Source of the DNA: CADCTB01 sp038214685
GTDB taxonomy: Bacteria; Actinomycetota; Acidimicrobiia; Acidimicrobiales; AC-14
Reading direction: 5' to 3'
Assembly: GCA_038214685.1 (NCBI GenBank)
Contig: JBBQRO010000049.1
Location: 1-21,516 of the forward strand
DNA: 21,516 nt
This document shows positions 7,558-15,275 of the stretch, piece after piece. The translations under genes were made by a program, and so were the position numbers. The number at the start of each line of letters is the position of its first letter. Position 1 is the first letter of the stretch. The notes beneath the pieces were generated by a model, which saw nothing but the letters and a program-made list of their open reading frames with translations, had not been told where the DNA came from and ran no database searches.

Positions 7558-9408
7558 ATGGACGACGAGAAGCAGGGGTGGCAGGAGCTCGGACAGCAGC
7601 TGCGGGTGCACGCAGTGCGGGTCAGCGGTGTCGCCGCGTCGGGTCACCCGACGTCGTCGATGTCGGCGGCCGACCTCATGGCGGTGCTCATGAGCAAGTA
7701 CCTCCACTACGACTTCGACACACCTGAGAACCCCAACAACGACCACCTGATCTTCTCCAAGGGCCACGCCTCACCCCTGCTCTACGCCATGTACCAGGCC
7801 GCGGGTGCGGTCACGGCCGAGGAGATGACCACGTACCGCCAGCTCGGCAGCCGGCTGGAAGGCCACCCCACGCCCGACCTTCCCTGGGTCGACGTGGCCA
7901 CCGGCTCCCTCGGCCAGGGCCTCCCCATCGCCGTCGGAGTCGCCCTCGCGGCCAAGAAGCTCGACCAGCTCGACTACCGCACCTGGGTGCTCTGCGGCGA
8001 CTCCGAAATGGCCGAGGGCTCGATGTGGGAGGCGTTCGAGGAGGCCAGCTTCGCCGGCCTCGACAACATCACTGCCATCATCGACGTCAACCGCCTGGGC
8101 CAGAGCGGCGAGACCCGCCACGGCTGGGACCTCGATGCCTATAAGAACCGGGCCGAGGCCTTCGGCTGGCACGCCATCGAGATCGACGGTCACGACGTCG
8201 AGGCCATCGACGCCGCGTTCGCCGAGGCCGTGGCCACCAAGGGCAAGCCCACCGTCATCGTGGCCAAGACCATGAAGGGCAGAGGCGTGAAGTCGGTCGA
8301 GGACCAGCTCAACGCCCACGGCAAGGCCGTGCCCGACTACGAGGAAGCCATCGAGGAGCTCGGTGGTGACCGGGGCATCACCGTCGCCGTCCCCAAGCCC
8401 ACCACCGACGGCACGCCCCACGTCTTCGAGACGGGCGAGCTGAAGCTGCCCACGTACGAGAAGGGCGGCGACAAGGTCTCCACCCGCAAGGCCTACGGCG
8501 ACGCCCTGGCCGCCCTGGGCGCAGCGCGGGGCGACGTTGTCGCCCTCGACGGCGAGGTCTCCAACTCCACCTTCTCTGAGATCTTCCGCAACGCCCACCC
8601 CGAGCGATACTTCGAGTGCTACATCGCCGAGCAGCAGATGGTCGCCACCGCGGTAGGGATGCAGGTCCGGGGATGGATCCCCTACGCATCCACCTTCGCC
8701 GCCTTCCTGAGCCGGGCCTACGACTTCATCCGCATGGGCGCGGTGAGTCAGGTCCGCATGAACATCTGTGGCTCACACGCCGGGGTCTCCATCGGCGAGG
8801 ACGGCCCGTCGCAGATGGGCCTGGAGGACCTTGCCTCGTTCCGCGCCGTGCTCAACAGCACCGTCCTCTACCCGAGCGACGCAACCCAGACCGCAGCCCT
8901 GGTCGCCCTCATGGCCGACATCCCCGAAGGCGTGGCCTACCTGCGCACCACCCGGGGAAACACCGACATCCTCTACTCCTCGGACGAGACGTTCGAGGTG
9001 GGCGGATCAAAGGTGCTGCGCTCCTCCGACGACGACAAGGTCACCATCGTCGCCGCCGGCATCACCCTCCACGAGGCGCTCAAAGCGGCCGACGCCCTGG
9101 CCTCCGACGGCCTTGCCGTCCGGGTGATCGACCTCTACTCGGTCAAACCGATCGACACCGCCACGCTCACCGAGGCGGCCCGGGCCACCGAGGGCCGGGT
9201 CATCACCGTCGAGGACCACTGGCCCGAGGGTGGCATAGGCGAGGCGGTGGCGTCGGCACTGACCGAGGCCCATCTCGACATCCCCCTGAAGCTGGTCAAG
9301 CTGGCGGTCGCCAAGCTGCCCGGGTCGGCCAAGCCCGACGAGTGCGTGACCGCAGCCGGCATCGACGCCGAGTCCATCGCCGGAGCAGCCAGGAAGCTGG
9401 CTGGTTAG
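7558..9408 (+). CDS. tkt: Transketolase (vertebrate-like short form)
   Basis: The thiamine-diphosphate enzyme moves two-carbon ketol units between sugar phosphates in the non-oxidative pentose phosphate pathway. The 616-residue product is closer in motifs and length to the animal-type transketolases than to the 660-residue E. coli form. It has GHPTSSMSAADLMAVL near residue 29, SKGHASPLLYAMY at 67-79, the cofactor motif GDSEMAEG at 147-154 ending in DVNRLGQSG, the catalytic glutamate E358 in YIAEQQM, and GSHAGVSIGEDGPSQM near 405. ATG 7558 fits the family N-terminus; an in-frame GTG at 7501 would add 19 residues across the divergent promoter and is unlikely. It is transcribed away from tal-zwf-opcA-pgl, unlike the usual operon. 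Confidence 0.95.
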   Translation: MDDEKQGWQELGQQLRVHAVRVSGVAASGHPTSSMSAADLMAVLMSKYLHYDFDTPENPNNDHLIFSKGHASPLLYAMYQAAGAVTAEEMTTYRQLGSRLEGHPTPDLPWVDVATGSLGQGLPIAVGVALAAKKLDQLDYRTWVLCGDSEMAEGSMWEAFEEASFAGLDNITAIIDVNRLGQSGETRHGWDLDAYKNRAEAFGWHAIEIDGHDVEAIDAAFAEAVATKGKPTVIVAKTMKGRGVKSVEDQLNAHGKAVPDYEEAIEELGGDRGITVAVPKPTTDGTPHVFETGELKLPTYEKGGDKVSTRKAYGDALAALGAARGDVVALDGEVSNSTFSEIFRNAHPERYFECYIAEQQMVATAVGMQVRGWIPYASTFAAFLSRAYDFIRMGAVSQVRMNICGSHAGVSIGEDGPSQMGLEDLASFRAVLNSTVLYPSDATQTAALVALMADIPEGVAYLRTTRGNTDILYSSDETFEVGGSKVLRSSDDDKVTIVAAGITLHEALKAADALASDGLAVRVIDLYSVKPIDTATLTEAARATEGRVITVEDHWPEGGIGEAVASALTEAHLDIPLKLVKLAVAKLPGSAKPDECVTAAGIDAESIAGAARKLAG

Positions 9409-9415
9409 ATCGCCC

Positions 9416-9449
9416 GGCTACCCGACCGGAACGGTCCGGGCGGGTAGCC
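9416..9449 (+). terminator. Stem-loop after tkt, possible terminator
   Basis: GGCTACCCG at 9416-9424 pairs perfectly with CGGGTAGCC at 9441-9449. A short inner hairpin, ACCG with CGGT, lies within the 16-base loop. It begins seven bases after the tkt stop. There is no T-run behind it, so it is not a classical intrinsic terminator, but GC-rich actinobacteria often use such hairpins. Confidence 0.5.
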
Positions 9450-9482
9450 TCGGTGCCATGCCAGGGTTCGAGCGCGTCCGGC

Positions 9483-9498
9483 CTCAGTCCTGACTGAG
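9483..9498. promoter_or_regulatory. Palindrome upstream of the TetR gene, likely TetR operator
   Basis: CTCAGTC at 9483-9489 and GACTGAG at 9492-9498 form seven-base inverted arms around CT. The 16-base dyad ends 15 bases before the TetR ATG. Size, symmetry and position fit an autoregulatory TetR operator. No second copy was noticed upstream of other genes in the window. Confidence 0.6.
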
Positions 9499-9513
9499 AG
9501 GGCACTGGGCCGG

Positions 9514-10125
9514 ATGACCGCGACACGACCCGCGCTCTCGACGCGCGACGCCATCCTCAGCGAGGCTCTCCGCTGCTTTGCCGAACACGGGTACGAGGGC
9601 ACGTCGTTGAACGACATCGCCGCCGGCGTGGGCATTCGCCGGCCGAGCCTGCTCCACCACTTCCCGTCAAAGGAGTCCCTGTACCGCCAGGTCTTCGAGC
9701 GGGCCCTGGCCGACTGGTACCTCGAGGTCGACGCGGCCACCGAGGTTCCCGAGGAGGGCTGGCCCCAGGTCGACAAGGTCCTCACCGCCGGCTTCCGGTT
9801 CTTCATGGACCACCCCGAGTTCGTCCGCTTGGTGAGACGTGAGGCCCTGGAGGGCGGGAGCCGCCTTGGCGTGGAGCTCGGTGAGGGCCTCCGGCCCTAC
9901 TTCAACACCGCAACCGCCTTCTTCGAGCGGGAGATGGCCGCCGGCCGCCTCCGCCGCCACGACCCCGCGCAGCTGTTCTTCACCATCTACGGCGCCCTGG
10001 TCAGCTACTTCAGCGACATCCCCCTGCTCGAGGGGCTGCTGGGCGGCGATCCCCTGGCCATCGACGTGGTCATGGCCCGTCTCGAGCATCTGCGCTCCCT
10101 GCTGCGGGCCGCCCTCGAGCCGTAG
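9514..10125 (+). CDS. TetR/AcrR-family transcriptional regulator
   Basis: The 203-residue protein has a TetR DNA-binding N-terminus: TRDAILSEALRCFAEHGYEG at about residues 10-29, then TSLNDIAAGVGIRRPSLLHHF and KESLYRQVFERAL. The remainder is an all-helical ligand-binding domain with FFMDHPEFVRLVRREALEGG near 90. Such proteins repress until a small hydrophobic ligand binds; the ligand is unknown. ATG 9514 is the start, with AGAGG about a dozen bases upstream. The dyad at 9483-9498 is the likely operator. The next gene is the convergent ketosynthase, only 14 bases away, so no co-transcribed target is visible. It could control itself, or act in trans on the nearby acyl module. Confidence 0.88.
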   Translation: MTATRPALSTRDAILSEALRCFAEHGYEGTSLNDIAAGVGIRRPSLLHHFPSKESLYRQVFERALADWYLEVDAATEVPEEGWPQVDKVLTAGFRFFMDHPEFVRLVRREALEGGSRLGVELGEGLRPYFNTATAFFEREMAAGRLRRHDPAQLFFTIYGALVSYFSDIPLLEGLLGGDPLAIDVVMARLEHLRSLLRAALEP

Positions 10126-10139
10126 CGGCCGCGCTCCGC

Positions 10140-11378
10140 TCAGTCGACGCGAGCGAACGCCAGGCAGGCGTTGTGGCCGCCGAATCCGAACGATGTCGAG
10201 AGGGCCAGCGTGGGAGCGGCCGGTCGCCCGACGTGGGCCACGTGGTGGAGGTCGCACGCCGGGTCGGGGGAGTCGAGGTTGATGGTGGGGGGCAGGAAGC
10301 CCTCCGACATGGCCAGGATCGTGATCATGGCCTCGAGGGCGCCGGCAGCGCCCGTGAGGTGCCCGGTCATCGATTTGGTGGACGACACCGGGATCGTCGC
10401 CGCCGCGTCACCGAGGGCCAGCCTGAGGGCGCGGGTCTCTGCTGCGTCGTTGAGAGCCGTGCTGGTGCCGTGGGCGTTGATGTAGCCCACCTCGGCGGGC
10501 GACCGGCCCGCCTTGGCCAGGGCCAGGTTGACGCAACGGGCCGCCTGGATAGCGGCCGGGTCGGGGGCGGTGACGTGGCCGGCGTCGGCCGTCGCCCCGT
10601 AGCCGACCAGCTCGGCGTAGATGCGGGCGCCCCGGGCCAGCGCATGGTCGAGCTCTTCCAGGACCACGACCGCTGCGCCCTCCCCGGACACGAAGCCGTC
10701 GCGGTCGACGTCGAAGGGGCGCGACGCCGCTTCCGGGGCGTCGTTGCGACGCGAGAGAGCACCGATGGCGCAGTACATAGCCATGCCGACCGGGGTGATG
10801 GCCGCCTCCGTGCCGCCGGCCAGGGCGACGACGGCGTCGCCTCGGCGAATCTGCTCTGCTGCCTCGCCGATGCTGTGGGCGCCCGACGCGCAGGCGCTCA
10901 CCACCGCGAAGTTGGCGCCCCGGGCGCCCACGTCGGCCGCCACCATGCCAGCCGGCATGTCCACCAGCATCTGGGCCGCGGCGTACACGGAGATGCGTCG
11001 GTAACCGCCCCTGGCGTGGGCTAGTACCGCCTTCTCCGCCATGCCGAAGCCGCCGACGCCCGACCCGATGACGACGGCCGTCTGGTCCGCCACCGGGCGG
11101 AGGTCGAGTCCGCTGTCGGCCACCGCCTCACGCGCTGCGGCTACGGCTAGGGCCACCGGTCGGCTGGTACGCCGGGCGTCCTTGCGGCCGAGTAGCCCGA
11201 CCGGATCGAAGCCCTTCACCTCGCCGGCAATCTGCGAGGGCAGGTCGGAGGGATCGAAGGCGGTGATCCGGGCCACGCCGCTGCGCCCGTGACGCAGGCC
11301 GTCCCAGGTCGACGCCCGGTCGTTGCCGAGGGGTGACACGCAGCCCATGCCGGTCACGACCACCCGCACCCCGGTCAC
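10140..11378 (-). CDS. Beta-ketoacyl-ACP synthase, FabF (KAS II) type
   Basis: The enzyme should condense an acyl chain on its active cysteine with a malonyl-type unit on an acyl carrier protein. The 412-residue length matches FabF, and the catalytic residues fall at the FabF positions: C163 in VVSACASGAHSIG, H303 in NAHGTSTALND and H340 in KSMTGHLTGAAGALE. The C-terminal loop reads STSFGFGGHNACL. GTG 11378 is the start because it shares GTGA with the stop of the small ketosynthase-like gene upstream and places VVVTGMGCVSPLG near the N-terminus; a longer frame to 11507 has no family similarity. The pairing with a second, truncated ketosynthase and the divergent ligase and carrier protein suggest a dedicated pathway rather than housekeeping fatty acid synthesis. 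Confidence 0.93.
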   Translation of the reverse strand: MTGVRVVVTGMGCVSPLGNDRASTWDGLRHGRSGVARITAFDPSDLPSQIAGEVKGFDPVGLLGRKDARRTSRPVALAVAAAREAVADSGLDLRPVADQTAVVIGSGVGGFGMAEKAVLAHARGGYRRISVYAAAQMLVDMPAGMVAADVGARGANFAVVSACASGAHSIGEAAEQIRRGDAVVALAGGTEAAITPVGMAMYCAIGALSRRNDAPEAASRPFDVDRDGFVSGEGAAVVVLEELDHALARGARIYAELVGYGATADAGHVTAPDPAAIQAARCVNLALAKAGRSPAEVGYINAHGTSTALNDAAETRALRLALGDAAATIPVSSTKSMTGHLTGAAGALEAMITILAMSEGFLPPTINLDSPDPACDLHHVAHVGRPAAPTLALSTSFGFGGHNACLAFARVD

Positions 11379-11788
11379 TGGTCCACACTCCCTCCGAGCA
11401 GCATCGGTGAGAGGGCCCCGTCGGTTGCGCCTGCGAGTACCACTTCGGCGTCGCCCCGTTGCACCATCCGCAGGGCGTCGATCACCGCCTGCACGCCGGC
11501 GGCACACGCTCCCACCCCGCCCAGCACCGGCCCGGTGGCGCTGAAGACGATCGAAGGCTGGCAGGCCGCCATGTCGGCCCCGTCGATCGGCGTGAAGAGG
11601 GGACTGACCCGCGCCGGCCCGGCCGCCGCCCGGCCGGCCCGGAGCAGCACCTCGGGCGCGGCGTTCAGTCCCGAATCACCGGCCAGCAGTCGGGCCCCCG
11701 TGGTGGCCGCATGGCTCAGCGGGGTGACCGCGCCGACCCCTGTCAGTGCGACCGAGTCGGTGTCGGCGTCGATCACGGCGGCTGGCAC
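11375..11788 (-). CDS. Truncated ketosynthase-like protein (mini-KS / KS-beta-like)
   Basis: The 137-residue product starts with a ketosynthase N-terminus, SVALTGVGAVTPLSHAA. It then jumps over most of the region that normally precedes the active-site loop and resumes with ATGPVLGGVGACAAGVQAV, followed by RGDAEVVLAGATDGALSPM. C95 in GACAAG occupies the nucleophile position. Everything carrying the two catalytic histidines is missing, so it cannot be a normal condensing enzyme. The start is GTG 11788, with AAGGGA ten bases upstream, and its stop overlaps the FabF-type start by four bases. It may act as a partner of the complete ketosynthase, as chain-length factors do, or it may be a deletion derivative. 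It shares a 53-base divergent gap with the ArsR-type gene. Confidence 0.72.
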   Translation of the reverse strand: MPAAVIDADTDSVALTGVGAVTPLSHAATTGARLLAGDSGLNAAPEVLLRAGRAAAGPARVSPLFTPIDGADMAACQPSIVFSATGPVLGGVGACAAGVQAVIDALRMVQRGDAEVVLAGATDGALSPMLLGGSVDQ

Positions 11789-11827
11789 GATATCAGTGTC
11801 CCTTGATGCCGTTCGAGCGTGCCCGTC

Positions 11828-11833
11828 TAGAAT
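11828..11833 (+). promoter_or_regulatory. Leaderless -10 element of the ArsR-ligase-ACP operon
   Basis: TAGAAT, close to the consensus -10, ends eight bases before the ATG at 11842. A TTGATG at 11803-11808 resembles a -35 box, though the 19-base spacing is long. The whole divergent promoter region with the mini-KS gene is only 53 bases, so the regulator encoded here could control both directions. Confidence 0.5.
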
Positions 11834-11841
11834 CTCAGGTC

Positions 11842-12180
11842 ATGGTCAGTGTCGTGACACAGACAGAAGCCGGACGTCTCTCGGAGGACCTGGCCGTCAT
11901 CGCCGAACCCCACCGGCTGCTCATGCTCCGCCACCTGCGCCGGGGCCCGCGCAGCGCCGGGTACCTGGCCAAGGCGCTGGATCTGCCTCAGCCGCTGGCG
12001 GCCTACCACCTCTCGGTGCTTCTCCAGGCCGGGCTCATCACCAAGCGGCGCAACGGCCGGTTCACCTGCTACGCCGCCGACCACGGCCGGGTGAAGGAGC
12101 TGCACCGCAGCATGGGCCGCCTGGTGGGGGCCTCCGGCGCGGTGTCCGAAGGACGGCCGGCCACCGCCGACCCGTGCTGA
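11842..12180 (+). CDS. ArsR/SmtB-like winged-helix regulator
   Basis: The 112-residue protein has the ArsR-type fold: EPHRLLMLRHLRRG at about residues 24-37, a recognition region LAKALDLPQPLAAYHLSVL at 45-63, and the wing LITKRRNGRFTCYAAD. The cysteine pair used for metal sensing in the ELCVCDL motif of true ArsR proteins is absent, and the only cysteines are in the wing and at the C-terminus, so it probably does not sense metal through that site. ATG 11842 follows a good TAGAAT hexamer. Its last seven bases overlap the start of the ligase gene. As first gene of the operon it likely regulates the acyl-activation genes and perhaps the divergent ketosynthases. Confidence 0.85.
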   Translation: MVSVVTQTEAGRLSEDLAVIAEPHRLLMLRHLRRGPRSAGYLAKALDLPQPLAAYHLSVLLQAGLITKRRNGRFTCYAADHGRVKELHRSMGRLVGASGAVSEGRPATADPC

Positions 12181-13802
12181 CGGCCACGCCGGCCGACGCC
12201 AGCGGCCTGGTCCTGGAGTCGACGCCGGCCGGCGACCTCCGCTGCTACCCCGGTCGGGTGCGAACCATCGTCGAGGCGCTCGACCGGGCCGTACGCCTCT
12301 TCCCCGACGTGTTGGCCCTCGAGACGCCCGACGGCGACGTGACCTACGCGGAGATGGCCGAGCTGGTGGAAGGCGCCGCGGAACGGTTGGCCGAGGAGGG
12401 CCTGAGGCCCGGCGACCGGCTGGCGGTCTGCCTGCCCAACGGTCTCGACATTGCGGTGGCCATCTGGGCCGCGGCCCGCGCCGGCCTGGTGTTCGTGGGG
12501 CTGTCGACCCGCCTGTCGCCGACGCAGTGGGCGTACATGTTGGCGCATTCGGGAGCGTCGCTGGCCCTGGGCCACCCGGAGCACGTCGAAGGCCTGCGCC
12601 GGGCGGGAGCCGAGGCCGGGCTGGCCGGCGACCGGGTCCGTGAGGTCGGCGACCACCTGACCGGGCGCCGCCGGCCCTGGCGCGGCGTCGCCGTGCCGTT
12701 CCCCGACGAGGACAGCACCTACGCCGTCATCTACACCTCAGGCACCACCGGCCGGCCCAAGGCCAGCCAGATCGTCCACCGCGGCACCATGCATTCCGCG
12801 ATCGCCTACGTGCGCACGCTGGCCCTCACAGCCGGTGACCGCACGGCCATCGTCTTCCCGCTCTATTACGTGACCGGCCATGTCGCCCAGGTGACGCCGA
12901 TGATGCTGGTGGGGGGCACATCGGTGACAGTGGCCGACGTCGTCCCGCGCCAGTTCGTCCAGCTCATCGACCAGCGCCGTATCACCTATTTGATGGTCGT
13001 CCCGTCGATCTGGCCCCTGCTTCTGCGCGACCCGAGCTTCGGGTGGCCGGCGCTGGCCCATGTGGAGATCGGGGCGTTCGGGGGCTCTCCGGTGCCGATC
13101 TCCACCGTCGCCGCCCTGCGGGCGCGCATGCCGCAACTGCGGCTCTACGACGCCTACGGGCTCACCGAGACCCACTCGCCGGCCACCATCCTCCTCGACT
13201 CGGAGTTCCGCCGGAAGCCGGGCTCGGTCGGCCGCCCGCTGCCATGCGCCGACGTGCGCGTGGTCGACGACGAGGGGAGCGACGTGCCCGATGGCGAGCC
13301 GGGCGAGCTTCTGGTGCGAGGCCCGATGGTCACTCCCGGGTACTTTGGCGACGTGGCCGCTACCGAGGCCGCCATCGTCGACGGCTGGTTGCACACGGGC
13401 GACTACGCCCGGGTCGACGACGAGGGGTTCGTGTTCATCCTCGACCGCAAGAAGGACATGATCATGAGGGGGGGCAACAAGGTGTACTCCGTCGAGCTCG
13501 AGTACCTCCTGGTCAGTCATCCCGACATCGCCGAGGCGGCCGTCTTCGGGGTGCCCGACCGCTTGGCGTACGAGTCGGTGGCCACCTTCGTTGTCCCGGC
13601 CACCGGGCGCACCGTCGACCCCGCCACCGTTCAGCAGTGGGTGGCGGGCCACATGGCCGACTACGCCGTCCCCCGCCACATCCGGGTGGTCGACGTCATC
13701 CCCCGCAACCGCACCGGCAAGATCGACAAGTTGGCACTGAGGGAGACCATGGAACTCGAACTGCAATCGGCGACGGCTGGCGGCAGGGCCCCAGCCAGAT
13801 GA
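12174..13802 (+). CDS. Acyl-activating AMP-dependent ligase (ANL superfamily)
   Basis: It adenylates a carboxylic acid and passes the acyl group to a thiol, either CoA or the phosphopantetheine of a carrier protein. The 542-residue product has all core motifs: YTSGTTGRPKASQ (P-loop, near 187), YDAYGLTETHSP near 325, GWLHTGDYARVDDEGF near 403, DRKKDMIMRGGNKVYSVELE (hinge and A8 loop) near 424, and RNRTGKIDK with the catalytic C-terminal lysine near 513. The start is taken as GTG 12174, overlapping the ArsR stop; a CTG follows directly. Its stop overlaps the carrier protein start as ATGA, which suggests that the carrier is its acceptor. The substrate cannot be read from the sequence. Confidence 0.92.
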   Translation: MLTATPADASGLVLESTPAGDLRCYPGRVRTIVEALDRAVRLFPDVLALETPDGDVTYAEMAELVEGAAERLAEEGLRPGDRLAVCLPNGLDIAVAIWAAARAGLVFVGLSTRLSPTQWAYMLAHSGASLALGHPEHVEGLRRAGAEAGLAGDRVREVGDHLTGRRRPWRGVAVPFPDEDSTYAVIYTSGTTGRPKASQIVHRGTMHSAIAYVRTLALTAGDRTAIVFPLYYVTGHVAQVTPMMLVGGTSVTVADVVPRQFVQLIDQRRITYLMVVPSIWPLLLRDPSFGWPALAHVEIGAFGGSPVPISTVAALRARMPQLRLYDAYGLTETHSPATILLDSEFRRKPGSVGRPLPCADVRVVDDEGSDVPDGEPGELLVRGPMVTPGYFGDVAATEAAIVDGWLHTGDYARVDDEGFVFILDRKKDMIMRGGNKVYSVELEYLLVSHPDIAEAAVFGVPDRLAYESVATFVVPATGRTVDPATVQQWVAGHMADYAVPRHIRVVDVIPRNRTGKIDKLALRETMELELQSATAGGRAPAR

Positions 13803-14071
13803 GCATGATCGAGACCGAGCCCCGCGTGCGCACCGTCGTCGCCGTCCACCTCGACGTCGACCCGGAGCGCCTGATGCCGGGCGCCCGCCTGGGTGAAGAC
13901 CTTTGCGTCGACTCTCTCGCCGCCATCGAGCTGGCCATGGTGCTCGAGGACGAGTTCGACATCGCCCTGCCCGAGGAGGTCCTGGCCTGCGTCCGCACCT
14001 ACGGCGACGTGGTCAGCCTGGTGCAGGCACGGGTGGAGAGCCGGTCCCGCTCCACCGACTCCCCGGCCTGA
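13799..14071 (+). CDS. Free-standing acyl carrier protein
   Basis: The 90-residue acidic protein has the carrier fold with the phosphopantetheine attachment serine S39 in CVDSLAAIELAMVLEDEFDI. Helices after the DSL motif and the conserved EDEFDIALPEE are typical of AcpP-like carriers. The N-terminus VRTVVAVHLDVDPERL and LGEDLCVDSL also fit. Start ATG 13799 overlaps the ligase stop by the bases ATGA. It is not beside fabD or fabG as a housekeeping AcpP would be, so it is probably dedicated to the neighbouring ligase and ketosynthases. A phosphopantetheinyl transferase must be supplied from elsewhere. The last 15 residues are a polar, probably disordered tail. Confidence 0.92.
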   Translation: MSMIETEPRVRTVVAVHLDVDPERLMPGARLGEDLCVDSLAAIELAMVLEDEFDIALPEEVLACVRTYGDVVSLVQARVESRSRSTDSPA

Positions 14072-14102
14072 GCCTGGCGAGCCTCCTGACGCTGCCGATG
14101 AA

Positions 14103-15275
14103 CTAGAGCAGCGGCGTATCGGGCTCCAGCCCGAGCAATACCCGGCCCACCGTCTCCAGGCCGGGAAACGCCAGCACCACGTGGGCGTTGAGTGCGTGGA
14201 TGTCGCGGTGGCGGCGTTGAAGGGGATGGTCGGTGAACAGCGAAGTGGTGCCGGCCGCCTCGAAGCACAGGTCCACCGCGTCCCGGCCGGCCCGGGCCGC
14301 GTTGACCACAGCGAGCCGGGCGATGGCCCGGTCCTTCAGGGTGATATCCGCGCCGGCGCCGGCGGCCGCAACCAGCTCGTCGAGGGTCTCGACCAGGAAC
14401 GCCCGGGCCGACCGGGTGGAAGCTTCGGCCCGGGCCGCCATCGACTGCACCACGTCGCGCTCGGCCAGGCTGCGGGCGCTGCGGTAGGGCGTCTTGACCT
14501 GGGCGAGGGCCACGAGGTCGTCGATGGCTCCTCTGGCAATGCCGAGGGCCACGGCTGCGAACGGGGCGAAGAACAGCGGCATCGGCGGCATGCGCCACAT
14601 CGCCCCGTCCGGCCATGGGTCGAACGCGAACGCCATGGTTTGATCGGCGGGTATAGCAAGCGCCTCGACCTCGTAGTCGTGGCTGGCGGTGCCCTGCAGC
14701 CCAGCGGTGTGCCAGGTGTCGTGAATGGTGGTGGCCGCAGCGGGGAAGAAGGCCAGTCGGGCCTCGGGGCGCCCGTCGACGGAGGTGACCAGTTCGCCGT
14801 CACCGTCGACGAGCAGGCAGGCGCCACTCATCCAGTCGGCGTGCGAGCCGCCGCTGCCGAAGCCCCAGCGGCCGCTGAGGCGCAGTGCGCCGCCCGATTC
14901 CACGGTGGCCCGGCCGGCCGGGTTGAACGAGCCGCCGGTGAGCGTCGACGGGGAGGCGAAGATCCGGTGGGCGCCGGCGCGCGGCAGGTAGGCGGCCAAT
15001 GCACCGGTGCCCACCGAGACGGCTGCACACCACCCGGTGGAACCGTCGGCCGCGGCGAGGGTGGCGACGGCGTCGACCACATCGGCCGGTCTTGCCTCGG
15101 CCCCGCCCAGTTCCGCCGGCAGCCACAATCCGAGGACGCCGCTGGCCCGGAGCGCGGTCACAAGGTCGTCGGGGAGCCGCCCGGCCGACTCGATGGCGGC
15201 CGATTGCCCGGCGACGGCCCCGGCCATCCGCTCAGCGGCGGCGACGACGTCGGCTCCGGTCGCCACTCTGGTCAC
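14103..15275 (-). CDS. Acyl-CoA-dehydrogenase-fold flavoprotein (possible group D monooxygenase)
   Basis: The 390-residue protein has the three-part acyl-CoA dehydrogenase fold. The N-terminal helical part reads RLPDDLVTALRASGVLGLWL and LAAADGSTGWCAAVSVG. The middle beta part has LSGRWGFGSGGSHADWM, and the C-terminal helices end in RRHRDIHALNAHVVLAF. GSTGWC and RDIHALNAH are typical of the flavin-dependent oxygenase branch (HsaA, DszC and SfnB relatives) rather than of beta-oxidation enzymes. Such oxygenases use reduced flavin from a partner reductase, which is not encoded nearby. The start is GTG 15275, overlapping the methyltransferase stop by GTGA. Association with a sulfonate-type ABC importer would suit an organosulfur role; association with the acyl module would suit tailoring. 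Neither is proved. Confidence 0.83.
   Translation of the reverse strand: MTRVATGADVVAAAERMAGAVAGQSAAIESAGRLPDDLVTALRASGVLGLWLPAELGGAEARPADVVDAVATLAAADGSTGWCAAVSVGTGALAAYLPRAGAHRIFASPSTLTGGSFNPAGRATVESGGALRLSGRWGFGSGGSHADWMSGACLLVDGDGELVTSVDGRPEARLAFFPAAATTIHDTWHTAGLQGTASHDYEVEALAIPADQTMAFAFDPWPDGAMWRMPPMPLFFAPFAAVALGIARGAIDDLVALAQVKTPYRSARSLAERDVVQSMAARAEASTRSARAFLVETLDELVAAAGAGADITLKDRAIARLAVVNAARAGRDAVDLCFEAAGTTSLFTDHPLQRRHRDIHALNAHVVLAFPGLETVGRVLLGLEPDTPLL

Noticed and set aside
11379..11507. N-terminal extension of the FabF-type ketosynthase
   Set aside because: It overlaps the mini-KS gene and is arginine-rich without similarity; GTG 11378 gives the family N-terminus.
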